Below are positions 1-6,942 of a stretch of DNA of 23,935 bases, in pieces. The stretch covers positions 1-23,935 of the forward strand of contig DATIHM010000026.1 of NCBI GenBank assembly GCA_035480695.1, given 5' to 3'. Both the position numbers and the translations under genes were made by a program. Numbering within the stretch: the first letter of the stretch is position 1; every line of letters starts with the position of its first letter. The DNA comes from DATBED01 sp035480695. GTDB taxonomy: Bacteria > Patescibacteriota > Saccharimonadia > Saccharimonadales > UBA4665. The notes under the pieces are model-generated. The model was not told the DNA's origin, searched no databases, and saw nothing but the letters and a program-made list of their open reading frames with translations.

Positions 1-177
1 GACCACTTGCGCGAGGTGCTGGCGTACCAGGTCAGCTCGCTGACCAACATCGCCACCTTGCTTGAGCCGTTCCTGCCGGAAACGGCCACCAAAATCAAAG
101 CCATCTTCGCCGACGGCATAGTCAACCCTCTCGGCGGCACACTCTTCCCTAAACACGACACCGAAAAGCACTCCTGA
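1..177 (+). CDS. metG: Methionyl-tRNA synthetase, C-terminal end (partial)
   Basis: Frame 1 is open from the first base and ends with TGA at 175-177, giving 58 residues. The segment LEPFLPETATKI followed by a short stretch to LGGTLFP resembles the end of the MetRS anticodon-binding helical domain, where a proline-rich LPPFxPETAxKI motif is followed by a PLFP-type ending. MetRS charges initiator and elongator tRNA-Met in the cytoplasm. The stop overlaps the tatD start codon (TGATG), and metG-tatD adjacency is common in bacteria, which supports the call. The protein would end without the C-terminal dimerisation (tRNA-binding) domain found in some MetRS. Only the tail is visible, so the identification rests on this motif and the neighbour. 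Confidence 0.7.
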   Translation, partial: DHLREVLAYQVSSLTNIATLLEPFLPETATKIKAIFADGIVNPLGGTLFPKHDTEKHS

Positions 178-992
178 TGGACGAGCTGGTCGACACACAT
201 TGCCATATCCAGTCGATTGGTGCTGGTGAAGGTGAACGTACGACGCGCGAAATCTGGGCCAAAAACGAGGCGCTGACGGCCGACGGCGTCGTGGAGGCCG
301 CTCGACAAGACGGCGTTTCCCGCCTGCTTTGCATCGGTTGCGACCTGGTCGACAGTCGCCTGGCCATAAAATTCGTACAAGGTAGGGAAGGCTGCTGGGC
401 CAGTATCGGCCTGCACCCGCACGAGGCGCAGCACTTCGCCGGCCAAAAAGCCGAACTTGAAGAGTTCGCGTCACTGGTGGGCCAACCCAAAGTCGTGGCC
501 GTTGGTGAGTGTGGCCTGGACTACTATTACGAGCATTCCCCCAAAGAGGCCCAGCTTGAGGTGCTGAAATTTCAGCTCGAGCTGGCCCAAAAGCACGATT
601 TACCCCTGGTATTCCATGTGCGGGAAGCTTTTGACGACTTCTGGCCTATTTTTGACGGCTACCAGGGTCTGCGCGGTGTGCTGCACAGTTTCACCGATTC
701 TGCCAATAACCTGGCCAAGGCGTTGGAGCGCGGCCTTTACCTCGGTGTCAACGGCATCGCTACCTTCGCCAAAGACCCCAAACAGCTCGATGTTTACAAA
801 AATATCCCGCTTGAGCATTTATTGCTGGAGACAGATGCACCCTTCTTGACACCTACCCCTTATCGTGGTAGTATAAACGAGCCTAGGAGAGTTGGGACGA
901 TAGCCGACTTTTTGGCAGAGTTGCGCGGCGAAACCCGCGCCGACCTGGCGAAAACGACAACGGCCAACGCCCGCCGGCTCTTCGGCATCTGA
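177..992 (+). CDS. tatD: TatD-family metal-dependent deoxyribonuclease
   Basis: This 271-residue protein is typical in length for TatD/YcfH hydrolases, which are TIM-barrel enzymes with 3'-5' DNase activity that need divalent metal. The expected metal ligands are visible: the DTHCH motif near the N-terminus (H8, H10), E111 in VGECGLDYYY, H147 in VFHVRE, H170 in VLHSFTD and D220 in LLLETDAPFLTP. The ATG at 177 overlaps the stop of metG by one base, so translation is probably coupled and no separate ribosome binding site is needed. The role is probably DNA repair or nucleic-acid turnover. It heads a run of plus-strand genes continuing into two unknown proteins. The family call is firm; the physiological substrate is not determined by sequence. 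Confidence 0.93.
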   Translation: MDELVDTHCHIQSIGAGEGERTTREIWAKNEALTADGVVEAARQDGVSRLLCIGCDLVDSRLAIKFVQGREGCWASIGLHPHEAQHFAGQKAELEEFASLVGQPKVVAVGECGLDYYYEHSPKEAQLEVLKFQLELAQKHDLPLVFHVREAFDDFWPIFDGYQGLRGVLHSFTDSANNLAKALERGLYLGVNGIATFAKDPKQLDVYKNIPLEHLLLETDAPFLTPTPYRGSINEPRRVGTIADFLAELRGETRADLAKTTTANARRLFGI

Positions 993-996
993 AATC

Positions 997-1359
997 ATGA
1001 GCAACTACACCCAATTCTCACCGGAAAAAAGCCCTGGCCAGACCGACAAGGTGCTGGAGCGCCGCGCTACGGTCGGAAGGGCATATCCTATGCTGGAAAA
1101 TGCCCGCCGTTATTACACTTTGCCCACCAACCCGGCCGCTACTAATGCCGCTGGTGCAGAATCTGTCCGAATGGCTTTGAACAGCAGCGAAGCGAATGCC
1201 GTTTATGCCCCGAACATTCCGCCGACGAACCCAGTGATCGAGACGCCTGCCGTTTCAAACGAGACCGACCCGAACCTGGGTGTTGAGGCTATCGCCCCAG
1301 TCGATTCTACCTCCGACCTGGCGCAAATCAGGACGAGCGTGCTGAGGGCTTACGAATAA
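997..1359 (+). CDS. Small Ala/Pro/Asn-rich protein of unknown function
   Basis: This 120-residue protein is not recognised. It starts at ATG 997, four bases after the tatD stop. The N-terminal third contains charged and aromatic residues (RRYYTLPTNP near residue 40). The middle is rich in Ala, Asn, Pro and Thr and looks disordered, and the last 20 residues (LAQIRTSVLRAYE) could form a short helix. There is no signal peptide or membrane segment. The stop TAA overlaps the ATG of the next gene (TAATG at 1357-1361), so the two are probably translated together and may act together. That this is a real gene is supported by its tight fit between tatD and the next ORF and by the absence of a better frame. 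Confidence 0.65.
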   Translation: MSNYTQFSPEKSPGQTDKVLERRATVGRAYPMLENARRYYTLPTNPAATNAAGAESVRMALNSSEANAVYAPNIPPTNPVIETPAVSNETDPNLGVEAIAPVDSTSDLAQIRTSVLRAYE

Positions 1360-1730
1360 TGATTAGCATACTGCCGAAAATCTTTCCAAAGAATGACGAC
1401 GCCCGCAATAAGGAGTTCGAAGAAGCCCTTATACGCGGCGAGGCCAAGATCGGCGGCCGTTTATTCGGGCCTGTGCCTGCCGGCCATCGCCGGGAGTTTT
1501 TCTGCCTAGATGACCACACCTGGATTTGGCACGAAGAGTGGGTTGACCAGTCTGGCTATCGCCGTGTCGTAACCACCCGATACATCGTCCGCCCGAACGG
1601 CATCATCAAGACGACCGACGGTAACACTTACCAGAACCTCACCAGCCGCGAGGCCCACAACCTGGCCAATGCTGCCCGCATGTACTACCAGCGTGTCGAT
1701 GCCGCTTACGAACAGATGTTGACCGCCTAG
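1359..1730 (+). CDS. Conserved-looking hypothetical protein, 123 aa
   Basis: Not assigned to a named family. The protein is compact and looks folded: an acidic/basic N-terminal helix (residues 11-30), then a core rich in Trp, His and Tyr with HTWIWHEEW near residue 55, a likely beta section (YRRVVTTRYIVRPNG) and a C-terminal helix ending AYEQMLTA. The order of beta strands then helix suggests a small alpha/beta domain. It begins on the last base of the preceding gene's stop, so coupling is likely. From memory, small proteins with this Trp/His-rich core occur in Saccharibacteria, but I could not check this. No membrane segment and no catalytic motif can be defended. Confidence 0.7.
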   Translation: MISILPKIFPKNDDARNKEFEEALIRGEAKIGGRLFGPVPAGHRREFFCLDDHTWIWHEEWVDQSGYRRVVTTRYIVRPNGIIKTTDGNTYQNLTSREAHNLANAARMYYQRVDAAYEQMLTA

Positions 1731-1736
1731 CGGCGT

Positions 1737-1742
1737 TATACT
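1737..1742 (+). promoter_or_regulatory. -10 box for the cysteine desulfurase gene (leaderless)
   Basis: TATACT ends 7 nt before the ATG at 1749, so a start site 7 nt downstream of the hexamer falls on the A of the start codon. No clear -35 box is seen and there is no room for a Shine-Dalgarno sequence. Confidence 0.55.
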
Positions 1743-1748
1743 TAACTG

Positions 1749-2876
1749 ATGGCGAAACCGATTTATTTGGATTTTGCGGCCGCCACGCCGCTGGATGGCC
1801 GTGTGCTCGAGTCGATGCAGTCTTTTTTAACCGAGAAGTTTTACAATCCGTCGGCGACTTACCTGGCAGCCAAAGAGGTCCAGCAGGCGCTGGCGGCCGC
1901 CCGTAGTAAGGTCGGCCATTGGCTGGGCGCGCGTCCCAGCGAGATTATCTTTACCGCCGGCGGCACAGAGGCCAATAACCTGGCAATCCACGGTATCATG
2001 AGGCAATTCCCAGAGGGTAACATCGTAATCAGCGGCATGGAGCACGAATCAGTACTGGCGCCGGCCCACGAATATGATTGCCGGGAGGTCAGGCTCCAAC
2101 TGGACGGTAGGGTCGACCTGGAAGACCTGCGCCGTAAAATAGACGGCAACACCGTGTTGGTCAGCGTCATGTACGCCAACAATGAAATCGGCACCATCGA
2201 GCCTATCCGCGAAATCGCCAAGCTGGTTGAAGAAGTCCGCAAAAGCCGGAAGGGCAGACCGCTTTATTTCCATACCGATGCCGCACAGGCTGCCAATTAT
2301 CTCGATTTGCATGTCGCTCGGCTAGGGGTGGACATAATGACACTTAACGGCGGGAAGCTGTATGGGCCGAAGCAATCCGGCGCGTTATATGTCAAAGCCG
2401 GCCTGCAGCTCAAGCCTTTGGTGCAGGGCGGTGGCCAGGAGCGAGGCCTGCGCTCAGGCACAGAGAACGTCGCTGGAGCCATTGGCCTGGCCGAAGCGCT
2501 CGACATAGCCCAGACGATGCGCGGCAACGAGACAGCCCGCCTACAGAGGCTACAGCGGCTGTTCCTGGAATTGGTTGGGGCGAAGCTGCCGGCGGCCAGG
2601 GTCAACGGTTCGCTCAAACACCGCTTGCCGAACAATGTGCATGTCACGCTGCCGGGTAAAGACAACGAGAGACTGCTGATACAGCTTGACGAGGCCGGTA
2701 TCCAAGCAGCCGCCGGCTCGGCCTGCAGTGCCAGCGACGAGGAACCTTCGCACGTCTTGCGGGCCATCGGCCTCAGTGAAAGTGACGCCCGCGCGTCTTT
2801 GCGCTTCACAATGGGCCGCACCACGACCGAAGCAGACGTCAAGCGGACGGCCGAAGTCTTATCCGAACTGGCTTGA
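1749..2876 (+). CDS. Cysteine desulfurase, IscS/NifS class V aminotransferase family
   Basis: This PLP enzyme of 375 residues converts cysteine to alanine and holds the sulfur as a persulfide. Family landmarks are present: LDFAAATP at the N-terminus, H99 in GMEHESV, NNEIGTI at 144-150, HTDAAQ at 175-180 (D177 and Q180 contact PLP), the PLP lysine K203 in NGGKLYGPK, RSGTEN at 235-240, and the catalytic cysteine C326 in AGSACSASDEEPSHVLRAIG. The residue before the PLP lysine is Gly, whereas IscS usually has SGHK. The loop GSACSA is of the IscS (group I) type. No IscU or other Fe-S assembly gene is nearby, but mnmA lies 1.2 kb downstream, so sulfur delivery for tRNA thiolation is the best guess. 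The -10 box at 1737 suggests a leaderless start at this ATG. Confidence 0.92.
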   Translation: MAKPIYLDFAAATPLDGRVLESMQSFLTEKFYNPSATYLAAKEVQQALAAARSKVGHWLGARPSEIIFTAGGTEANNLAIHGIMRQFPEGNIVISGMEHESVLAPAHEYDCREVRLQLDGRVDLEDLRRKIDGNTVLVSVMYANNEIGTIEPIREIAKLVEEVRKSRKGRPLYFHTDAAQAANYLDLHVARLGVDIMTLNGGKLYGPKQSGALYVKAGLQLKPLVQGGGQERGLRSGTENVAGAIGLAEALDIAQTMRGNETARLQRLQRLFLELVGAKLPAARVNGSLKHRLPNNVHVTLPGKDNERLLIQLDEAGIQAAAGSACSASDEEPSHVLRAIGLSESDARASLRFTMGRTTTEADVKRTAEVLSELA

Positions 2877-2891
2877 AAAAAGCTTTTACGG

Positions 2892-2897
2892 TATACT
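2892..2897 (+). promoter_or_regulatory. -10 box upstream of the ATP-synthase-b-like gene
   Basis: TATACT lies 15 bases after the desulfurase stop. The best -35 at a 17-nt spacer is TGGCTT (2869-2874), which is weak. The predicted leader of about 45 nt carries GGTGGG (2934-2939) 9 nt before the ATG at 2949, a possible ribosome binding site. Confidence 0.4.
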
Positions 2898-2948
2898 CAC
2901 ACTGAAGCTTAAGCACATTATCCGGATGTATATGGTGGGTAAACAAAC

Positions 2949-3575
2949 ATGACTATTTGGTGGTTGATTCTGATTCTTGGCGCCATCGGCAGCGTTGGCA
3001 TCGGTTTTATCTGGTTGGCTATCCGTATCGGCTCGGCTGGCCCGTCCCAGCCGCAGAAGAGCGTCGACGAAACGCTTGAAGATGCCGCCATGCACGACGT
3101 CCAGCGCGTCTTCAACGACGATTTCCGCGAGGAACTGCGCAACCGCGGCCGCCTGCATTTCGAGAAAATCATCGGTGAGAACGCCATGTTCCTGCAGCAG
3201 GACTTGCGCCTGACAACCTCTCAGCTCAACGAGTACATGAAGACCGAGATTACCCGCACGCTGAAAGAGGAGTTCGACAAGTACGAGCAGTCCATCATGG
3301 ATGCCAAGCAGCTGGCCATTGAGTCCATCCAAAAGACCAATGTCGCGATTGACGAGCAGCGCCAGATCCTCGGCCAGCAACTCCAAAAAGAGATCGCTGA
3401 TGAGAAGGTGCGCATCATCGCCAATTTCGAGAAAAACATGACGGACATCATCAACCACTACGTGCTGGAATCGATCGGTGAACAGATTGACCTGAATGAC
3501 CAGTTGGAGTACATCCTGGGCAACATGGACGCTAACAAAGCTGCCATCATCGAGGACATAAAAAATGGAGCATAA
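2949..3575 (+). CDS. Membrane-anchored coiled-coil protein resembling F0 ATP synthase subunit b
   Basis: A 208-residue protein with one N-terminal membrane helix (residues about 4-26, WWLILILGAIGSVGIGFIW) followed by a long charged helical region (about 45-175) with coiled-coil character, rich in Glu, Lys, Gln and Arg. This is the architecture of the F-type ATP synthase b subunit, whose soluble helices form the peripheral stalk and bind the delta subunit. The next gene overlaps it by 11 bases and resembles delta, which is the strongest argument. Neither gene is followed by atpA/G/D/C here: the next gene is mnmA. It could be a dispersed part of the ATP synthase or a paralogous stalk used for something else. 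b subunits are poorly conserved, so the call rests on architecture and context. Confidence 0.55.
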   Translation: MTIWWLILILGAIGSVGIGFIWLAIRIGSAGPSQPQKSVDETLEDAAMHDVQRVFNDDFREELRNRGRLHFEKIIGENAMFLQQDLRLTTSQLNEYMKTEITRTLKEEFDKYEQSIMDAKQLAIESIQKTNVAIDEQRQILGQQLQKEIADEKVRIIANFEKNMTDIINHYVLESIGEQIDLNDQLEYILGNMDANKAAIIEDIKNGA

Positions 3576-4086
3576 AGAAGAGGCGCCGCCCAAAGCTGAA
3601 CCGCGCACGCCGGTTTTGCCGGTACTTATCAGCAGCCCGGCCGAGATTACGCGTCTGGCCAGCGAGCTCGACCAGATTGACGAGGTGCTGATGCAGCTCA
3701 GCATGCGAACCGCTGGCACCGATGTTAAGATGCCTAAAACCAGCCGCTTGATGGACATGTTGGTCGAACACAACAAGCTCAACCTGCTTAAGCCCGAGGA
3801 CCGTGTGGCGCTCAAGCAATTCCTCGTGCTGGTCAAAGACAAGGCGCCGCGCCTGCACGTCAGTTTCGGGGCCGACCCGGCGCCGGCCTTCATGGACAAG
3901 CTAATGACCTGGCTGCGCAAAGAGATCAGCCCCTACGTGCTGGTGACGGTTGGCCTCCAGCCGAACATCGGCGCCGGCTGCATCGTGCGCAGTACCAACA
4001 AGCAGTTCGACTTTTCGCTGGGCAAGACCTTCATTAACAAACGTGAACTGCTTATGCAGAAGCTTACAATCGCCCAAGCGGCCTGA
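3565..4086 (+). CDS. Protein resembling F1 ATP synthase subunit delta (C-terminal part)
   Basis: A 173-residue soluble protein. The N-terminal 25 residues are Pro/Glu-rich and probably disordered. The middle (MDMLVEHNKLNLL, near 68-80) and the C-terminal section resemble delta/OSCP: a stretch up to WLRKEISPYVLVTVG, then QPNIGAGCIVRS and FDFSLGKTF correspond in order to the delta motif in which a vdPsllGG segment is followed by a viDgS segment. Delta links F1 to the stalk b subunit. The gene starts inside the last codons of the b-like gene, so the two products are probably made in fixed proportion. It is not next to other ATP synthase genes. A role outside ATP synthase cannot be excluded. Confidence 0.55.
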   Translation: MEHKEEAPPKAEPRTPVLPVLISSPAEITRLASELDQIDEVLMQLSMRTAGTDVKMPKTSRLMDMLVEHNKLNLLKPEDRVALKQFLVLVKDKAPRLHVSFGADPAPAFMDKLMTWLRKEISPYVLVTVGLQPNIGAGCIVRSTNKQFDFSLGKTFINKRELLMQKLTIAQAA

Positions 4087-4092
4087 TTTGTT

Positions 4093-4101
4093 TGCTATAA
4101 T
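4093..4101 (+). promoter_or_regulatory. Extended -10 promoter of mnmA
   Basis: TGCTATAAT is a perfect extended -10 element 10 nt before the ATG at 4111, giving a leader of 0-3 nt. No -35 match at 16-18 nt. The site lies in the 24-base gap after the delta-like gene. Confidence 0.6.
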
Positions 4102-4110
4102 TAATCAGAT

Positions 4111-5244
4111 ATGTCAAAGAAAGTTTACGTCGGCATGTCCGGCGGGGTGGACTCGTCGGTTACAGCGGCCCTGTTAAAGCAACAGGGCTATGACGTCACG
4201 GGTGTCTACATGAAGAACTGGAGCCGAGACCTGCCCGGCTTCACCTGCCCATGGAAAGAGGATTTCCAAGATGCCAAGCGCGTAGCTGTCCAGTTGGGAA
4301 TCGACTTCAAGCTGTACGATTTCGAGACCGAGTACCGCCAAAAAGTCGTCGACTACATGGTGCGCGAGTACCAGGCCGGCCGTACGCCGAACCCCGACAT
4401 TATGTGTAACCAAGAAGTGAAGTTCAAGTTATTCTTACAGACGGTGCTGGCCGATGGTGCCGATTTGATCGCCACCGGCCACTACGCCCGTATCAAAAAC
4501 GGCCGACTTTTCGCTGGCCTTGACCCGGCCAAAGACCAATCCTACTTTCTTTATCGGGTCACGGAAGAGGCACTTCGAAAATCTCTGATGCCAATCGGGG
4601 AACTGCATAAGACGGAAGTGCGCCGGCTCGCCAAAAAGCTCGGCCTGGCCACAGCCGCCAAAAAAGACAGCCAGGGCATCTGTTTCGTGGGCAAAGTCGG
4701 CATCAAGGAATTCCTGCTCAACGAGCTCGGCCCGCAGCCGCAGGGCCCGATTATTGACCAGCACGGACAGCAAATCGGCGAGCACGACGGCGCCATCTTC
4801 TACACCATCGGCCAGCGCCACGGCCTGAGCGTTGGTGGCGGCCTGCCTTATTACGTTTCCCGTAAAGACATCGCAAAGAATACTGTTTACGTTACGACCG
4901 ACCTCGACGATAAAAGCCTGTGGCACAAAACCATCAGCCTTGAGGATTTGCACTGGATAAACGGACCACCAGAGCTGAGCAAGCAGTACCAAGCCCGCTT
5001 GCGCTACCGCGGCCCGCTGGTCGAGTGTACGATTGAGGGCCGCAAACTGATGCTCCGACACGAGCAGCGCGGCCTGGCTGCCGGCCAGTCGGCAGTGCTT
5101 TACGACGGAGACCAGGTGCTGGGAGGTGGAATCATCGCTTATGAGCAGGATAGGCCAATGTCGAGGTCGGCGAATAGGTCCTCACCAGAAAATCTAGGTA
5201 AGGAATCGGTCGCTGCGGCTTGGCAGCGAGTGGCTGGTCGATAA
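4111..5244 (+). CDS. mnmA: tRNA-specific 2-thiouridylase MnmA
   Basis: MnmA activates U34 of tRNA-Lys, -Glu and -Gln with ATP and transfers sulfur to make 2-thiouridine. Features in order: the PP-loop SGGVDSS at residues 10-16; MKNWSRD and the CPW segment; the first catalytic cysteine C99 in NPDIMCN; ATGHYAR at 121-127; DPAKDQSYFL (138-147); the second catalytic cysteine C191 in SQGICFVG; YTIGQRHGL; and the final beta-barrel ending at about residue 347 (VLGGGIIAY). About 30 Arg/Ser-rich residues follow that are not typical of MnmA, and this tail is the part overlapped by the opposite-strand phosphoesterase gene. Sulfur probably comes from the desulfurase encoded at 1749. The start at 4111 is fixed by the extended -10 box just upstream. 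Confidence 0.95.
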   Translation: MSKKVYVGMSGGVDSSVTAALLKQQGYDVTGVYMKNWSRDLPGFTCPWKEDFQDAKRVAVQLGIDFKLYDFETEYRQKVVDYMVREYQAGRTPNPDIMCNQEVKFKLFLQTVLADGADLIATGHYARIKNGRLFAGLDPAKDQSYFLYRVTEEALRKSLMPIGELHKTEVRRLAKKLGLATAAKKDSQGICFVGKVGIKEFLLNELGPQPQGPIIDQHGQQIGEHDGAIFYTIGQRHGLSVGGGLPYYVSRKDIAKNTVYVTTDLDDKSLWHKTISLEDLHWINGPPELSKQYQARLRYRGPLVECTIEGRKLMLRHEQRGLAAGQSAVLYDGDQVLGGGIIAYEQDRPMSRSANRSSPENLGKESVAAAWQRVAGR

Positions 5245-6937
5245 AATCTAACTTTCCGCTGGGTTGTAGAACCGTAGTGATCGAAGCCGCCATTCGATGG
5301 CTGAAGCGATTGATGTACCACATAGTAATCGTCGAATCGCGTACCGGTGCCTGATAAATGGTCGGCCCGACAGCCACGCCCGTGGCGGTACCGACTGTGT
5401 GCTGGTACTCCTTGCGGCCGCCAGGACCAAGTATAAGATTTACTGGCCTATTGACATGAGTATGCGCGTTCAAAGCTAGAAAGGCACAGCCTCTTTTTAG
5501 TGTCTCCCAGCTGCCCTGCTCACTGTGGGTCATAACGATTGGCAAACGGCGTGTGGAGTGTTTCACTTCACAAGCGACAGTAGCGGTTTCGCTACCTTGT
5601 TCTGCCAAAGCGGCGTCAGTCGACACTTTGCCATGTGGGGTTGTTATGTCGGTGGTATGGCGTGGATCATCAGTGCCTACAATGGTTAGCCCGTCAATTG
5701 TAGTGCTGCCCTCAAGGGTAGTAAGGCTTGCCTGGTCACCCTTGGTGTCAACAACTCGATGAAAATTTATGGGGTCGTCACTGTCGTGATTACCTTTAGA
5801 CTCAACGCCGACGACGGATTTATGATTAACGTAAGCTGTGTTGGCGATCGCCTGCTCGAGATCCGGGTAAGCCTCGCTTTCGTAAAACTCGGTGCCTGAA
5901 TTGGTTTGCGTGTCACCGTTGACGGCAACTATGTCAGGCGCGAACTTTTGCATGACAGTAGAAATGTAGGCGAAAGCTGGTAGATTCGAGTGAATGTCAC
6001 CAAACTGCATTAACCGAATCAGATTTCGATTTTCGTTCAGGTTCCAAAGCTCCTTCTGTACCTCGACGTCGTATTTCCTGGAAACAGTGCGTACTGCCCT
6101 GTCCCAGAACGGCTTGGCGTTAAGAATCAAGCTGACGTAATCGCTGGAAGTTGAACTGGAATTTTTACCGATACCAGTGGCATACGCGCCTTTCGTAAGA
6201 GGCGATTGTCTGGTGATAATAACCGGTAGCGGACGGTGTGGTGGTTCCGCGGAAGCTATTAAGTCGTTATTGAAGGCGGCCACGCTGCAGCCTCCCAAAG
6301 CTAACGACGAAAGCGCCAGGGCAGTGGCGTTCCGGCGCAGAAATCTAGGCGTTAATTTTTCAGCTAGACCGACTTTTTTGACGAGCCGAGCGAGCGCGTA
6401 AGCGGCTAATCCGCTGCCTACGCCGATTGCCGCGCCGGTTTCAAGATTGTCAATGATAGCTGATTTAATAGGCTCTACGACATCCGGGTTAATGTGGCTG
6501 GCCAATGTAGACAAGGCCTTAAAACTATTGTTCGGTCCATCTGTTATTAATGTAAGGTGAGGTGCATGTATATGAAGACCTAGATTAAGGAGGCTGGCAT
6601 GAACTGGTGCGTGGGGAAGGTGCAGCTCGGTGTGCTGTTGCAGAGTCGCGGAAATGCCCGGCTCGGTGCTTAGCTGCGCCGTAAAATCAAAGCCAGGATA
6701 AGGCTTAAGCTTTATGTTTTGCGGTGAATATTGATTCGCTGCAATGGCGCCAGCAGTGGCACCGGTCGCGACTGTCGCCATCACGCCAGCCGCCTGCTTT
6801 TTTAGACGCGTCGGAACCAGCGGCGTTTCGTAAACACTCGTATCCAATAAACCGGCCTGGTCAAAAACTTCTTGGGGCGACGGCATGAGACCCGGGATAT
6901 ATTCTAAAGGGCTTTGGTTGTGAGGTCTCTTTAGCAT
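5132..6937 (-). CDS. Membrane-anchored calcineurin-like metallophosphoesterase
   Basis: A 601-residue protein of the calcineurin-like phosphoesterase superfamily. The dinuclear-metal motifs appear in order in the C-terminal half: GDIH at 313-316, NGD at 340-342, GNHD at 382-385, H471 in IVMTHSE, and AHTH at 491-494 (a variant of the usual GHTH). The N-terminal half has three probable membrane segments (about 48-67, 168-187, 203-222). Basic residues (RLKK, RLVKK, RFLRR) place the first loop and the catalytic domain outside the cell. The outer loop at 102-127 is rich in histidine (seven in 26 residues). LGGC at 214-217 looks like a lipobox but is internal. The gene follows the unknown gene upstream by 5 bases. 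Its last 113 bases overlap mnmA. The substrate is unknown. Confidence 0.8.
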   Translation of the reverse strand: MLKRPHNQSPLEYIPGLMPSPQEVFDQAGLLDTSVYETPLVPTRLKKQAAGVMATVATGATAGAIAANQYSPQNIKLKPYPGFDFTAQLSTEPGISATLQQHTELHLPHAPVHASLLNLGLHIHAPHLTLITDGPNNSFKALSTLASHINPDVVEPIKSAIIDNLETGAAIGVGSGLAAYALARLVKKVGLAEKLTPRFLRRNATALALSSLALGGCSVAAFNNDLIASAEPPHRPLPVIITRQSPLTKGAYATGIGKNSSSTSSDYVSLILNAKPFWDRAVRTVSRKYDVEVQKELWNLNENRNLIRLMQFGDIHSNLPAFAYISTVMQKFAPDIVAVNGDTQTNSGTEFYESEAYPDLEQAIANTAYVNHKSVVGVESKGNHDSDDPINFHRVVDTKGDQASLTTLEGSTTIDGLTIVGTDDPRHTTDITTPHGKVSTDAALAEQGSETATVACEVKHSTRRLPIVMTHSEQGSWETLKRGCAFLALNAHTHVNRPVNLILGPGGRKEYQHTVGTATGVAVGPTIYQAPVRDSTITMWYINRFSHRMAASITTVLQPSGKLDFIDQPLAAKPQRPIPYLDFLVRTYSPTSTLAYPAHKR

Positions 6938-6942
6938 GGCAC

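Noticed and set aside
2886..3920. Long minus-strand reading frame (344 codons) across the b-like and delta-like genes
   Set aside because: It is antisense to two overlapping plus-strand genes with sensible domain architecture, and its own translation is Leu/Ser/Val-rich with no motif.
6287..6298. LGGC lipobox-like motif in the metallophosphoesterase
   Set aside because: It lies at residue 214, after two other membrane segments, so it cannot be an N-terminal lipoprotein signal.
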